Shown here: one piece after another, positions 45,639-57,043 of the stretch | How positions within the stretch are numbered: position 1 is the stretch's first letter | Layout: each line of letters begins with the position of its first letter | From: Ga0077555 sp041397775 | Lineage (GTDB): Bacteria; Pseudomonadota; Alphaproteobacteria; Rhizobiales; Hyphomicrobiaceae | Direction: 5' to 3' | Assembly: GCA_041397775.1 (NCBI GenBank) | Contig: JAWKWB010000010.1 | Location: 62,001 to 126,000, forward strand | Length of the DNA: 64,000 nucleotides | Made by a program: the position numbers and the translations under genes | The notes under the pieces: model-generated | Seen by the model: the letters and a program-made list of their open reading frames with translations, nothing else | Told to the model about the DNA's origin: nothing | Databases searched by the model: none

Positions 45639-46979
45639 ATGACGGCGGATGGCGCTCAGGCCATGACGACGGAACGTCTTTCATTGGCGGAAGCGCTCGA
45701 GGCCAGGGAACGCAGCGGCGCGCGGGTGCGTGTCGGCGTGATCGGCGCCGGCCAGATGGGTACGGATCTTTTCGTTCAGATCACCCAGATGCGCGGCATG
45801 GAGGTCGTGGCGGCCTGCGACATGCGTGCCGAGCGGATCGAGGCGGCGGCCGCCATGGCGGGCGACGGCTGCCGGTCCGTCGAGATCGTGCGCGACGCCG
45901 GCGCCTTGGCGACGGCCATCGGCAAGGGACGCCTTGCCGCCGCGCCGAGCCCCGAGATGGTCTGCCGCGATCCGAACGTCGATGTCGTCATCGATGCGAC
46001 GGGCAACCCGAGCGCGGGTGCGGCCGTCGCGCTGACGGCGATCGCGGCCCGCAAGCACATCGTCATGATGAACGTCGAAGCCGACGTGACCGCGGGCGCC
46101 TATCTGGCGGCCGAGGCGCGCAAGGCCGGCGTCGTCTACACGCTGGGCGCCGGCGACGAGCCGACCGCGGCCATGGAACTCATCCGCTTCGTTCGCGCCC
46201 TGGGCTACCCCATCGTCGCTGCCGGCAAGGGCAAGAACAATCCATTCCGCATCGATGCCACGCCCGACCAGTACCGGGAGGAGGCGCAACGCCGGAACAT
46301 GAACCCGCGCATGCTCGTGGAGTTCGTGGACGGCTCCAAGACCATGGTCGAGATGGTGGCCATCGCCAACGCGACGGGTCTGAGGCCCGACATTCCGGGC
46401 ATGCACGGCCCCGCCGCGCCGCGCGAGAAGCTACAGGACTTCTTCTGCCCGAAAGAGGAGGGCGGCCTCCTGGACCGCAAGGGCGTGGTCGATTTTTCGG
46501 TGGCGAAGGGCGTCGCGCCCGGCGTCTTCGTCGTGGCCGAGATGCGCCACCCCCGCGTCCGCGAACGCATGAACGACCTGCATCTGGGGCCGGGGCCCTA
46601 CTACAGCTTCTTCCGCCCCTATCATTTGACGAGCCTCGAGGTGCCGTTGTCGGCGGCCGCCGCCGTGCTCTATCGCGAAGCTCACATGCAACCGTTGCCC
46701 GTGCCCTCCGCCGAGGTCGGCTGCGTGGCAAAGCGCGACCTCGCGGTAGGCGACAAGCTCGACAACATCGGTGAGTACAGCTATCGCGGCTTTGCCCTGA
46801 CGCGCGCCGACGCATTGGCCCGCAAGGCATTGCCGGTCGGATTGGCGCTGGGCGCGACCGTGCGCCGTCCCATCGCCAAGGGAGACCTGCTGACCTGGGA
46901 CGCGATCGCCCCCGACGAGACGACGGCCATTTTCGCCGCACGCCGCGCTCAGGACGTCATGATTGACGCAATGCAATGA
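45639..46979 (+). CDS. NAD(P)-binding oxidoreductase with C-terminal SAF domain
   Basis: A 446-residue protein. The N-terminal Rossmann domain has VRVGVIGAGQMGTDLFVQ (about 31-48), followed by a catalytic region with VDVVIDATGNPSAGAAVA and GKGKNNPFRIDATPDQYREE, resembling homoserine-dehydrogenase-type enzymes. The last part (about 365-435, CVAKRDLAVGDKLDNIGEYS, then RRPIAKGDLLTWD) is a SAF domain, as in sialic-acid-synthase/altronate-type proteins. Such fusions occur in carbohydrate or polyol catabolism; the substrate here is unknown. It stands alone. Confidence 0.85.
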   Translation: MTADGAQAMTTERLSLAEALEARERSGARVRVGVIGAGQMGTDLFVQITQMRGMEVVAACDMRAERIEAAAAMAGDGCRSVEIVRDAGALATAIGKGRLAAAPSPEMVCRDPNVDVVIDATGNPSAGAAVALTAIAARKHIVMMNVEADVTAGAYLAAEARKAGVVYTLGAGDEPTAAMELIRFVRALGYPIVAAGKGKNNPFRIDATPDQYREEAQRRNMNPRMLVEFVDGSKTMVEMVAIANATGLRPDIPGMHGPAAPREKLQDFFCPKEEGGLLDRKGVVDFSVAKGVAPGVFVVAEMRHPRVRERMNDLHLGPGPYYSFFRPYHLTSLEVPLSAAAAVLYREAHMQPLPVPSAEVGCVAKRDLAVGDKLDNIGEYSYRGFALTRADALARKALPVGLALGATVRRPIAKGDLLTWDAIAPDETTAIFAARRAQDVMIDAMQ

Positions 46980-47092
46980 CACGGTGTCTCGGCTAACCTC
47001 CACTGCGTGATCGATGCGCGGCACGAGGCGTGGGGCGTCACGCCCCCGCATGCTGGGCCGCCGCGATCCGGCGGGAGGGAGCCGTAACGCGC

Positions 47093-49384
<2,292 letters not shown>

Positions 49385-49423
49385 GGCCGGTTGCGCCCGA
49401 TCCCGATATCTTCGCCGGCATAC

Positions 49424-50182
49424 CTACCCCGCCATCGTCAGGCCGCCGGAGACGGAAATCACCTGCCCCGTGATGTAGGCCGCGTCGTCGCTCGCCAGGA
49501 AGGCCACGATGCCCGGCAGGTCGTCGGGCTGGCCGAGCCGCTTCAGCGGGATCGAGCGCTTGAGGCCGTCGTAGATCTTCTGGCCCTGATCGCCGTGGCC
49601 GAGGAACGACTGCAGCAGCGGCGTTTCGGTCGGGCCCGGACACACGCAGTTGAGGGTCACGTTCGAGCGCGCCATTTCGCGGGCCATGGTCTTCGTGAAG
49701 GCGATCAGGCCGCCCTTGCACGCCGAATAGACCGCCTCCATGGAGGACCCGACCCGGCCCGCGTCCGATGCGATGTTGACGACGCGGCCCCCGCGCCGCT
49801 GCTGCATGCCCTTGAGCACGGCGTGGTGCAGGTTCAGCGGCCCGTCGAGATTGATGGCGATGATCTTCTTCCACAGTTCCGGTTCGGTATCGAGGAAGAA
49901 GGCGAAATGGTCCCAGCCCGCGTTGTTGACGAGGATGTCGATGCCGCCCGACTGCGCATCCAGTGCCGCCACGGCAGCCGCCACGGCCGCATGATCGGTG
50001 ATGTCGACGGCGTGCGCCGTGGCGCCGTTGCCGATCTCGCCCGCGACCGCCTGGGCGGCATCGCCCTTGAGGTCGAACACCGCCACTTTGCAGCCTTCCT
50101 CGGCCAGCCGCCGGCAGATGGCGCTGCCGATGCCGCCTGCTCCGCCCGTGACGATCGCCGTCTTGCCCGCCAAGCCCCGCAT
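49424..50182 (-). CDS. SDR similar to BadH (2-hydroxycyclohexanecarboxyl-CoA dehydrogenase)
   Basis: A 252-residue SDR: TGGAGGIGSAICRRLAEEG, NNAGWDHF, catalytic Ser in NIASDAGRVGSS and YSACK, and the ending GQVISVSGGLTMAG. The segments GRVGSSMEAVYSACKGGL and CVCPGPTETPLL closely resemble BadH of anaerobic benzoate/cyclohexanecarboxylate degradation. No other bad gene is near, so the role could be oxidation of another 3-hydroxyacyl-CoA. It converges with the P1B-5 ATPase gene and is a lone gene. Confidence 0.88.
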   Translation of the reverse strand: MRGLAGKTAIVTGGAGGIGSAICRRLAEEGCKVAVFDLKGDAAQAVAGEIGNGATAHAVDITDHAAVAAAVAALDAQSGGIDILVNNAGWDHFAFFLDTEPELWKKIIAINLDGPLNLHHAVLKGMQQRRGGRVVNIASDAGRVGSSMEAVYSACKGGLIAFTKTMAREMARSNVTLNCVCPGPTETPLLQSFLGHGDQGQKIYDGLKRSIPLKRLGQPDDLPGIVAFLASDDAAYITGQVISVSGGLTMAG

Positions 50183-50305
50183 GAAGCGCCTCCCATGTCC
50201 CCGTGTCCACGTCTGGAGGCGGATCGTACAGCAATCGTGGCGGCAGCATCTACAGGATCGCTTTACAGGCGCGCGCGGGCAGCCTAAACGCTTGGGGACC
50301 GGACC

Positions 50306-50380
50306 GGGCGGTTAGCTCAGTGGTAGAGCGCCTCGTTTACACCGAGGATGTCGGGAGTTCGACCCTCTCACCGCCCACCA
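50306..50380 (+). tRNA. tRNA-Val (anticodon UAC)
   Basis: A 75-nt cloverleaf: acceptor gggcggt pairs with accgccc, D arm gctcagtggtagagc, anticodon TAC in cgtttacaccg, T arm gggagttcgaccctc, discriminator A and encoded CCA (50378-50380). The sequence just downstream repeats its 3' end twice more. Confidence 0.97.
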
Positions 50381-50427
50381 TGTTCACCGCCCACCACACG
50401 CGCTGCCCGGCACGCTCACCGCCCACC
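50368..50427 (+). repeat. Three copies of the tRNA-Val 3' end (tcaccgcccacc)
   Basis: The 12-13 bp tRNA end tcaccgcccacca occurs at 50368-50380, again at 50384-50396, and as tcaccgcccacc at 50416-50427. Repeated tRNA 3' ends are typical of integration (att) sites or of their remnants. No integrase is visible. Confidence 0.65.
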
Positions 50428-50736
50428 GTGACGACCGAGGAAATGCACCGTGCCGTTCGGCTGCATCACAGTCCGCGCCATCGTCTGGATCGGCATGGGG
50501 GCTTCCGCTGCGACGCGCTTGGCCCCGCCCTCGTGAGACGCTCGAGAGGCCAGCCGCTCCGACGCCTTCTCGCGCCACTCGAGCACGGCAATCCGCTCGA
50601 TCGCTCTGCCGTTGCAGGCTCTCAGGTGCTTATGCGCACGCTGCAGCGCCAGGAGGCGTGCGGCCAGTATGACGATCGCAATGCCTTGGCCGATCACAAG
50701 TGCCAGGCTCATCCCGGGTCCAATCAATTCCATCAT
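50416..50736 (-). CDS. Possible small single-helix membrane protein
   Basis: From ATG 50736 a 106-residue protein: one hydrophobic helix near the N-terminus (MSLALVIGQGIAIVILAARL), then an amphipathic Arg/Glu helix (RAIERIAVLEWREKASERLA) and a disordered tail. No family recognised; the plan resembles small phage spanin- or holin-associated proteins, but that is a guess. Its end overlaps the third tRNA-end repeat. The ribosome site is weak, so the gene is uncertain. Confidence 0.4.
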   Translation of the reverse strand: MMELIGPGMSLALVIGQGIAIVILAARLLALQRAHKHLRACNGRAIERIAVLEWREKASERLASRASHEGGAKRVAAEAPMPIQTMARTVMQPNGTVHFLGRHGGR

Positions 50737-50870
50737 GACACTCGACCTGCTTGCGCAATGGACTACCAGCCGCTGCTCGAAATCGGAACTCGTTCGCTGG
50801 GGTTCCGGCTTTCCATCCACAGTTGTGCTTCGTTCGCACAGCTCACGGAAAAAGACGTCCTGCAGCGATG

Positions 50871-51092
50871 CTAAGACTTCTGCAGTTTTTGTGGATCGGC
50901 GTGTCTTTGGCTGCCGGCGCACAGCGCGCCGTCATGCTCGAGCGGCGTGCTCAGGTATCCTGTACCTCTGCACGCCTCGCAGGTGCGACCATCGTCGGCA
51001 TCTGCATTGCTGATATCGCTGGAAACACGTACAGCAACCGTCCCCCACCCGTCGCAAAGCATGCACGGCTTGGGCTTGCGCAAACTGACCAT
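50871..51092 (-). CDS. Small DnaJ-type zinc-finger-like protein
   Basis: A 73-residue protein from ATG 51092 with two CxxCxGxG-like units, CMLCDGWGTV and CEACRGTGYL, spaced as a single zinc module of the DnaJ cysteine-rich type. The rest is short and hydrophilic. Proteins like this are common in phages and islands. It is in line with the XRE gene upstream and the small membrane protein downstream on the same strand. An AT-rich region with a palindrome lies just before it. Confidence 0.55.
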   Translation of the reverse strand: MVSLRKPKPCMLCDGWGTVAVRVSSDISNADADDGRTCEACRGTGYLSTPLEHDGALCAGSQRHADPQKLQKS

Positions 51093-51145
51093 CGTTAAGA
51101 ATCCTGACGCGACTAAAAACTCATTGTGACAAAATATCACGTCAT

Positions 51146-51160
51146 GTGGATTAAATCCAC
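51146..51160. promoter_or_regulatory. 15-bp palindrome upstream of the zinc-finger-like gene
   Basis: gtggatt-a-aatccac is a perfect 7-bp inverted repeat around one base, in an AT-rich stretch. A second imperfect one, gtgac...atcac, lies at 51126-51140. Both lie between the XRE gene and the small gene it could control, so they are candidate operator sites. Confidence 0.45.
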
Positions 51161-51235
51161 GGCAATGAGCATCCGGCTGCGCGATCTGAGCATCCCGCAA
51201 GATCTGCTGACGTTATCGACTAGGACTGGGAATGA

Positions 51236-51532
51236 TCACGACAGGGCACTGAGGTCCGAGAGGGCCCGTATTGCGGTGGCAAGCTTGTATTGGAGGTCGC
51301 CGGACTGACCTCGATAGATCCAATCGAGCGACAAGCCGTGCGCTTCGCACAGTTCTATGGCACGCGCCGGGGAGATGAGCCGGGCGCCGCTCTCATATTG
51401 TCCGTAGGTATTGGTGGCGATACCGGCGCGCGATGCGAATTCCCGCTGCGTCAGCCGCATCGCCTGCCGTGTCAGGCGAAGCCTGCGCCCGACAGGGGTG
51501 GGGTCGAGTTCGTTCTCAGCGCGTCTAACCAT
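51236..51532 (-). CDS. XRE-family helix-turn-helix regulator
   Basis: A 98-residue protein from ATG 51532. The HTH_3 fold is clear: PVGRRLRLTRQAMRLTQREF, then ASRAGIATNTYGQYESGARL and ISPARAIELCEAHGLSLDWI. This is the compact cI/Cro-like type that represses nearby genes, often in islands or with toxin partners; no toxin is visible. The two palindromes at 51126-51160 are candidate targets. The ribosome site is weak and an earlier non-ATG start is possible. Confidence 0.85.
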   Translation of the reverse strand: MVRRAENELDPTPVGRRLRLTRQAMRLTQREFASRAGIATNTYGQYESGARLISPARAIELCEAHGLSLDWIYRGQSGDLQYKLATAIRALSDLSALS

Positions 51533-51871
51533 GCGATCTTGCCGACAGGCGATAGGAACATATTCATGGCAGTGTACCACATATTGGAAAAGTAATGCGA
51601 GGGCTGAATAACGAATTTGGCGGCATTGGCAGCTTGGCACAGGCGCGCCATCGTCCCGTCGTCCTGGGTTGCGCACGCTCGACGACGAACCGACCAGTCT
51701 TGGATGCGATAGGCGCCGACGCCGGCAGCTGGGTCGTGGCTCGTTCACCATCGATCCTGCCCAATTTCCTGGCATGCGCTGATGGAGTGCGGCCGCGTGT
51801 GAGCTACGGCTCACGCTCGGCGCGCGAAGCAGTTATACGCAAGGCAGCAAGTCTTCTGAAAGCGGCGGCGG
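51533..51871. other. Divergent intergenic region between XRE and EamA genes
   Basis: These 339 bp contain short open frames but none with recognisable protein features or a good ribosome site. The left 60 bp are AT-rich (cagtgtaccacatattgg, then aaaagtaa) and may carry the XRE promoter. Confidence 0.4.
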
Positions 51872-52807
51872 ATGCAGCGGGCGAGTGGTGGGGTAACCGG
51901 ACGGCAGGGCGCCAGCGTCCTCAAGGGCATCGGCCTGATGTGCCTGGCGTTGAGCCTGTTCTCGGTGCTCGACACCACGGCCAAGTACATGGCGAGCGTG
52001 GTCAAGCTGCCGGTCACGCAGGTCGTGTGGGTCCGCTTCGTCAGCCAGTTCCTGCTGATCGTCATGGTCACGGGCGTTCTGTCGATCCCCCGGCTGCTCA
52101 CCACCCGCAAGCTCAAGCATCAATTGGCGCGCTCGACGCTGATGCTGTTTTCCACGGTCTTCAACTTCATGGCGCTGCGACACCTGCGCCTCGACCAGAC
52201 CCAGACCGTCTACTTCCTGGCGCCGCTGGTGGTGGCCCTGCTGGCAGGTCCCTTCCTCGGCGAATGGGTGGGCTGGCGCCGCTTCGTCGCGATCCTGGTC
52301 GGCTTTTCGGGAATTCTCGTCGTCGTGCGGCCTGGCTATGCAACTTTCGATCCCGCGTTGTTGCTCGCCTTCGGATCCATGCTCTGCTACGCGGGCTTCA
52401 TGCTGGTGACCCGGTATCTGGCAACCTACGACGCGCCGGAAGTGACGCTGTTCTACTCCCTGGTCGCGGGCACCTATTTCATGGCGCCCTTGGCCATCGT
52501 CGATTGGGTTTGGCCGAGCGAGCCGCGCGTGTGGCTGCTGCTGGCGTCGCTGGGGTTCTGGGGCGGCCTGGGCCACTACATCTTCATCCTGGCCTACCGG
52601 CACGCGCCCGCCTCGACGCTGGCCCCCTTCGTCTATCTCGGCCTCATCACGCACACGGCCGGCGGCTTTCTCGTGTTCGGACAGGTGCCCGACGCCATGA
52701 GCCTCGTCGGGGCCTCGATCGTGATCGCTTCGGGTGTCTACCTCGTCCACCGGGAACGGGTGACGGCGGCAGCCCGTGCCGCCACGGCTGCACAGGCTGG
52801 AAGCTGA
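51872..52807 (+). CDS. EamA/DMT family transporter
   Basis: A 311-residue protein with ten predicted helices in two EamA repeats: GIGLMCLALSLFSVLDTTAK at the start of the first, and AYRHAPASTLAPFVYLGLIT with LVGASIVIASGVYLVHRER closing the second. Substrate unknown; this S-adenosylmethionine/riboflavin-like subgroup is frequent in alphaproteobacteria. The first 15 residues are hydrophilic, so a start slightly downstream is possible. It converges with the SDR gene 37 bp away. Confidence 0.9.
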   Translation: MQRASGGVTGRQGASVLKGIGLMCLALSLFSVLDTTAKYMASVVKLPVTQVVWVRFVSQFLLIVMVTGVLSIPRLLTTRKLKHQLARSTLMLFSTVFNFMALRHLRLDQTQTVYFLAPLVVALLAGPFLGEWVGWRRFVAILVGFSGILVVVRPGYATFDPALLLAFGSMLCYAGFMLVTRYLATYDAPEVTLFYSLVAGTYFMAPLAIVDWVWPSEPRVWLLLASLGFWGGLGHYIFILAYRHAPASTLAPFVYLGLITHTAGGFLVFGQVPDAMSLVGASIVIASGVYLVHRERVTAAARAATAAQAGS

Positions 52808-52844
52808 TCAGCCCCCCGCCGCCCGTGCAGCCGGGGGCAGCAGC

Positions 52845-53570
52845 TCAGCGCACTTCGCCCGTCTTGAAGTCGAAGATCTGCGCGTTGCCCGTGAACGTGG
52901 GATCCGCCAGCTTGAGGAACAGCGGAACGATGTCCTCGGGCGTCTTCAGCGTGTTTGGATCCTCACCCGGGTAGGCCTTGGCGCGCATGCCCGTGCGGAT
53001 CGGGCCGGGATTGATGATGTTGACGCGCGCGGGCGTGCTCGCGAGCTCCAGCGCCCACGACTTCGCCAACGCCTCCAGGCCCGCCTTCGAGACCGCGTAG
53101 GGCCCCCAGTAGGCGTTGCGAGCCAGCGCGGCGCCGGACGACACGAAGATCGCCCGTCCCGCATCCGAGCGCCGGATCAGCGGGTCGACCGAGCGGATCA
53201 GATGCCAGTTGGCCGTGAGGTTCACGTCGATCACGTCGCGCCAGGCGTCGGCCGTGATGTGGCCGAGGGGGGAAAGCGGTCCGAGCATGCCGGCATTGGC
53301 GACCAGGATGTCGAGCCGGCCCCAGCGTTGCAGGATCGTCGGCCCGAGCGCGTCGATCTTGTCGGTCTTCTTCAGGTCGAGCGCCACCAGTGTCGCGGCA
53401 TTGCCGGCGGCCCGGATCTCGTCGTCGACCTCCTCGAGCGCGCCCACCGTGCGGGCCAGCAGGATGACGTGCGCGCCGGCCGCCGCCATGCCGATGGCCA
53501 CCGCGCGGCCGATGCCCCGTGAGGCCCCCGTGATGAGCGCGATGCGTCCGTCGAGAGGTCTGTTCTGCAT
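52845..53570 (-). CDS. Short-chain dehydrogenase/reductase
   Basis: A 241-residue SDR from ATG 53570 (ggaggg upstream): ITGASRGIGRAVAIGMAAAG, ANAGMLGPLSPLGHI, FVSSGAALARNAYWGPYAVS K with the Ser and YxxxK, and an ending FTGNAQIFDFKTGEVR that differs from the usual GG-rich SDR C-terminus. The style matches alphaproteobacterial SDRs related to YciK/FabG-like proteins. Substrate unknown. It lies 98 bp from the next minus-strand gene. Confidence 0.9.
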   Translation of the reverse strand: MQNRPLDGRIALITGASRGIGRAVAIGMAAAGAHVILLARTVGALEEVDDEIRAAGNAATLVALDLKKTDKIDALGPTILQRWGRLDILVANAGMLGPLSPLGHITADAWRDVIDVNLTANWHLIRSVDPLIRRSDAGRAIFVSSGAALARNAYWGPYAVSKAGLEALAKSWALELASTPARVNIINPGPIRTGMRAKAYPGEDPNTLKTPEDIVPLFLKLADPTFTGNAQIFDFKTGEVR

Positions 53571-53668
53571 GCCCTGCCCTCCGCGCCGGCCGGCCAGTCC
53601 GCCCGTGCGCTCGGCCCATCTGCTAGCCGTTGCAGCGGCCGGGGGCAAGCGGCGAGCAGCGATGCTCC

Positions 53669-54706
53669 TCAGCGCATGATGAGTTCCACGTCGACGGCGA
53701 CGCCGGGCACCAGCGTGAACGTGCGCTCGAACGTCTGCTCGCCGTTCTGGGCGACGACGCGATAGTTGCCGGCGGCGAGGATGTGCGTTGGCAGCGCGCC
53801 GGCGCTTTCGCGCACGACATCGCCATCCGCCGTCTTGATCGTCCAGCGTGTGTCGGCCATGGCCTCACCGCCTTCACGTGTCACCAGTTTCAGCCGCACC
53901 TTGGACGCCAGATGCGTGACCACCGCCTCCGACAGCTTGCCCGCCTCGACCGAGACATCCGAGCGGACGATCGAGTTGGCATCGCCGAAGGAGCTGATGA
54001 TGTGATAGATGCCCGCATTCAGGCGCAGAATGAGCCCCGGCTTGGCAGCCGAGATGATCGTTTCGCGGGCGCTCACCTGCTCGCCTTCGCCTGCGAGCAC
54101 ATCGAATGTCACGGCCCCGCCGCGCAGCGGCAGGCCGGCCCCATCGACCGCCACGACCCGCAGGCCGCCGGCGTTCAGCACCACGCGCTCGCTGAGTTTT
54201 TGTCCTGCCGCCACTTTCACTTTCTGCGTGACGTACGCGCGTCCGAACGCGGCATGAACCATGTAGTCGCCCGGTGCCAGCTTCAGGACGGGGCTGGCGT
54301 CGTTCGACGTGATCACCAGTTGCGGCTTCTGCGTAGCGGCCGGGTTGGGCGTCTGCATCTTATAGATGCGCCAGACGACACCTTTGCTGATCGGGCTGCC
54401 TTCGTCCGTCAGCAAGGCCTGAAGCGCCACTTCGCCCTGCGTCGCCGGCGTAGGGCTGCTCTTGGCAGGCGCGGTGCTGCTGGGCACGATCGTCGTGCGG
54501 CCTGGCTCGCTCCAGCCGTTGCGTTGCTGCGCCTTGGGCGCCGACTTGGGTACCGTTGTCTGCCAGGTACCGCCCTGCTGCTGCGCGCTGACGGAGCCCG
54601 CGCCAACGAGCATCATCGCGACAGCGATCGACAGCGCGACGCGCACGCATGTCCACGATCTACCGGGGCCGGCTGGGGTCCTGTCGCTGTCGGGCTGCAT
54701 GCGCAT
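53669..54706 (-). CDS. Secreted protein with repeated beta-domains, partner of the vWA protein
   Basis: About 345 residues from ATG 54706 (or 54700). A basic stretch and signal segment (VALSIAVAMMLVGAGSVSA) is followed by a Gln/Ser/Pro-rich linker and three or four units of about 80 residues with the recurring plan V.W.IYK...SPVLKLAPGDYMVHA and LILRLNAGIYHIISSFG, THILAAGNYRVVAQNG. These look like carboxypeptidase-regulatory or Ig-like beta-sandwiches. The same repeat type fills the C-terminal two thirds of the upstream vWA protein, so the two are related in part and probably act together outside the inner membrane. 110 bp separate them. Confidence 0.78.
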   Translation of the reverse strand: MRMQPDSDRTPAGPGRSWTCVRVALSIAVAMMLVGAGSVSAQQQGGTWQTTVPKSAPKAQQRNGWSEPGRTTIVPSSTAPAKSSPTPATQGEVALQALLTDEGSPISKGVVWRIYKMQTPNPAATQKPQLVITSNDASPVLKLAPGDYMVHAAFGRAYVTQKVKVAAGQKLSERVVLNAGGLRVVAVDGAGLPLRGGAVTFDVLAGEGEQVSARETIISAAKPGLILRLNAGIYHIISSFGDANSIVRSDVSVEAGKLSEAVVTHLASKVRLKLVTREGGEAMADTRWTIKTADGDVVRESAGALPTHILAAGNYRVVAQNGEQTFERTFTLVPGVAVDVELIMR

Positions 54707-54816
54707 GAGCAAGGAACTGCCAAAAGTTGTCGAAGGCGGCCGGCTGCAACTGCCCTTGTAGGTGCGTGCGCTCACCGAATCGCACATTTCCCCGAATCTA
54801 TGGGAAAAGAAAGCGG

Positions 54817-56766
54817 TCATGGCACGATCAAATCTATGGCCGTGACTTCGCCGGCCGTCACGCTCACGTCGCGCGCCCATACGCGGCCTTTATGGTGCAG
54901 GGTAACGGCGTATGTCCCGGGCTTCAGCAGAAGGTGGGGCTGCGCTTCGGGGGCGGCAAAGCGTGCGCCGCCGGCAGCATCCGTGACCTCCCAGGTCACG
55001 TCGGGAAGCGGCGCTCGTGTCCCGCCCGAACGTGCCCGCAGCGATAGCCGTCCCGCCGGCACGGTCAGCGCGACGGCCACGCGCGTGCCGGCCTTGATCT
55101 GGATCTCCTGGGCAATGGCCGCGTTCTGGCCGCCGGCCCGCGCTTCGAGCACATAGGGGCCCGCCTGCAGGACGGCCGACGCCGGCGACCGGTGCAGCGT
55201 CCGGCCGGCACCCGGCGCGCCCTGGCGGCGCACGTCGATCGCAATCGGGACATCGGCAGCCAGGCCCTTGGGAAGGCTAACGGAAACGGTCAGGTCGCCG
55301 CTCCCCAGCGTGATCGCGTGGCGCGTGCGCTCGCCGGTCTTGACCTGGGTGCGCTCGAGCGTCTCGACCCCGTTGGCCCGGGCGACGACGGCGTACGCGC
55401 CAGCCGGCAGAACCACGCTCGCATCGGTGCCGGCCGCATGCACGATTTCGCGCCGCCCGCCCGCCGCGTCCGGGTCGTCCTGGTAGACGGTGAACGTCGC
55501 ATCTGCGAGCGGGCCGGCGCCTTGGGCCGCCGCGGCATTCAGCACGAGTTCGCCGAGGTCGATGGGGGGTGTCAGCGGCGTGACCTGGCCCACGGAAACG
55601 CGCGCCAGCCGTTCCAGCCGCAATGTGCCCGTGGCGAGGCTGAACCGGTAGTCGCCCGCCGGCATCGCCATGGACGATGCACCGCCGCGCACCAGCACGG
55701 GCGCTGTCGCCGGACCATCCGGTGGCGCCAGCCGCTCGATGGCGATGCTGGCGTTCTGCAAGGCGCGGGAGGGCCCCGACTGCCCCGTGAAGCGGACGTA
55801 GCCAGCCGAAAACGCCAGGGTGAGCGCCTGCGCCGTGCTCTCGTCCACCGTGACGCGGGCTTCGGCCTTGGCCAGTCCCAACTGGCCTTCGATGCGATAG
55901 GCGCCGGATGGCAGCCGGAAGCTCTGTCTGGCGGCCAAAGCCGAGGCGATGATCCCGCCGTCCGATCCTTCGCGCAGAATGCGCCACTGCACGGGCTCGG
56001 CTACGACCGGGCCGGCCTCGCCGAGCCGCGCCGAAAGATGCAGGCCGACAGCGGCTTTCTGCGGTTTCGGCGGCTCCGGCGACCGCGTCGGAGTTGGCGC
56101 GGCGGCAGCCTTCGCTTCGGGCTCCGGCGCCGGCGTTGCGACGACCTTCTGCAGCAATGCGACGACTTCGGACGCGCGCACCACATGCGCATTGAGCCCG
56201 CCCGTCGGTTCGGTGAGGCAGGACATATGCCGCGCATCGCCGGCACGCGAGGTCATAGAGACGACGTGGATGCGCACATCCCGCTTCGCCTTCTGCAGCA
56301 GGGGCAACGCGGAGCAGGGATCCTGCTGGCAGTTGTCGGCATCGTCGTGGATCAGCAGCACCGTGGCGGCGCCGCGAAGGCCCTCCAGTTGGCGCGCTGC
56401 CTCGGTCAGGGCCGCCGTGATCGGCCCACGCCCGCGCGGATTGTGCTTCTCCAGGAGGTCCATGACCTGCCGCGCGGCATTCGGGCCGGGCTTGAGGATC
56501 GTTTCGACGTCGCTGCAGTCGCCGCCGCGACGATGGCCGAACGACAAGAGGCCGAGCCGCGCATCCTTGGGCAGATCGTTCAACGCGACGCGCAACCCCT
56601 CGCGCGCGGCGGCGAGCTTCGATTGCATCCAGCCATCCGGCTTGCCCCACATCGATCCCGAGCCGTCGAAAACGACGAGCAGCGTCGGCGGCTCGCCCGC
56701 ACGCGACTGCCCCGCGCCGACGACGCCGAGCGATAGGAGCAGCAGGAGATGTAGCCATCGGCGCAC
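54817..56766 (-). CDS. Secreted von Willebrand factor A domain protein with beta-sandwich repeats
   Basis: About 649 residues. I choose GTG 56766 because gagagga lies 6 bp upstream; GTG 56799 would add 11 residues. After a signal peptide (to about GQSRA) a vWA domain shows the MIDAS motif VVFDGSGSM, then GLLSFGHRRGGDCSDVE and LLIHDDADNCQQDPCSALP. A Pro/Ala linker is followed by five or so repeats with phrases such as RLPSGAYRIEGQ, AMPAGDYRFSLA, VLPAGAYAVVARA and LLKPGTYAVTLHHKG. vWA domains bind metal and protein partners; the repeats resemble TonB-plug/carboxypeptidase-like domains. Substrate or partner unknown. Confidence 0.86.
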   Translation of the reverse strand: MRRWLHLLLLLSLGVVGAGQSRAGEPPTLLVVFDGSGSMWGKPDGWMQSKLAAAREGLRVALNDLPKDARLGLLSFGHRRGGDCSDVETILKPGPNAARQVMDLLEKHNPRGRGPITAALTEAARQLEGLRGAATVLLIHDDADNCQQDPCSALPLLQKAKRDVRIHVVSMTSRAGDARHMSCLTEPTGGLNAHVVRASEVVALLQKVVATPAPEPEAKAAAAPTPTRSPEPPKPQKAAVGLHLSARLGEAGPVVAEPVQWRILREGSDGGIIASALAARQSFRLPSGAYRIEGQLGLAKAEARVTVDESTAQALTLAFSAGYVRFTGQSGPSRALQNASIAIERLAPPDGPATAPVLVRGGASSMAMPAGDYRFSLATGTLRLERLARVSVGQVTPLTPPIDLGELVLNAAAAQGAGPLADATFTVYQDDPDAAGGRREIVHAAGTDASVVLPAGAYAVVARANGVETLERTQVKTGERTRHAITLGSGDLTVSVSLPKGLAADVPIAIDVRRQGAPGAGRTLHRSPASAVLQAGPYVLEARAGGQNAAIAQEIQIKAGTRVAVALTVPAGRLSLRARSGGTRAPLPDVTWEVTDAAGGARFAAPEAQPHLLLKPGTYAVTLHHKGRVWARDVSVTAGEVTAIDLIVP

Positions 56767-57043
56767 GAGCGGTCCTCTCGTCCCAACGTCGGTCGACACG
56801 CGCAGGTCGCCGCCGGCCGCGCCGCGCCGCGCCGCGCGGCGACTGCCGGTTCATACAGGCGGCATGCGATACTACTGATAGCATTCGGCAGAAGAATTCG
56901 TCAGAAATGCGCATGCGCCCGCCCCGCGGCATCGTGGCTGCAACACATGTGGCGGCCGGTGTGGTGGTCGATGCAATTGACTTGGGGCCCGCGCAGGTGG
57001 TCCCATCCCGGCCGGCTCCCCAACGTACCAGGAGAAATGCCCC

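Noticed and set aside
54490..54790. Small plus-strand frames opposite the beta-repeat gene
   Set aside because: No domain or ribosome site; they are shadows of the secreted protein and its upstream region.
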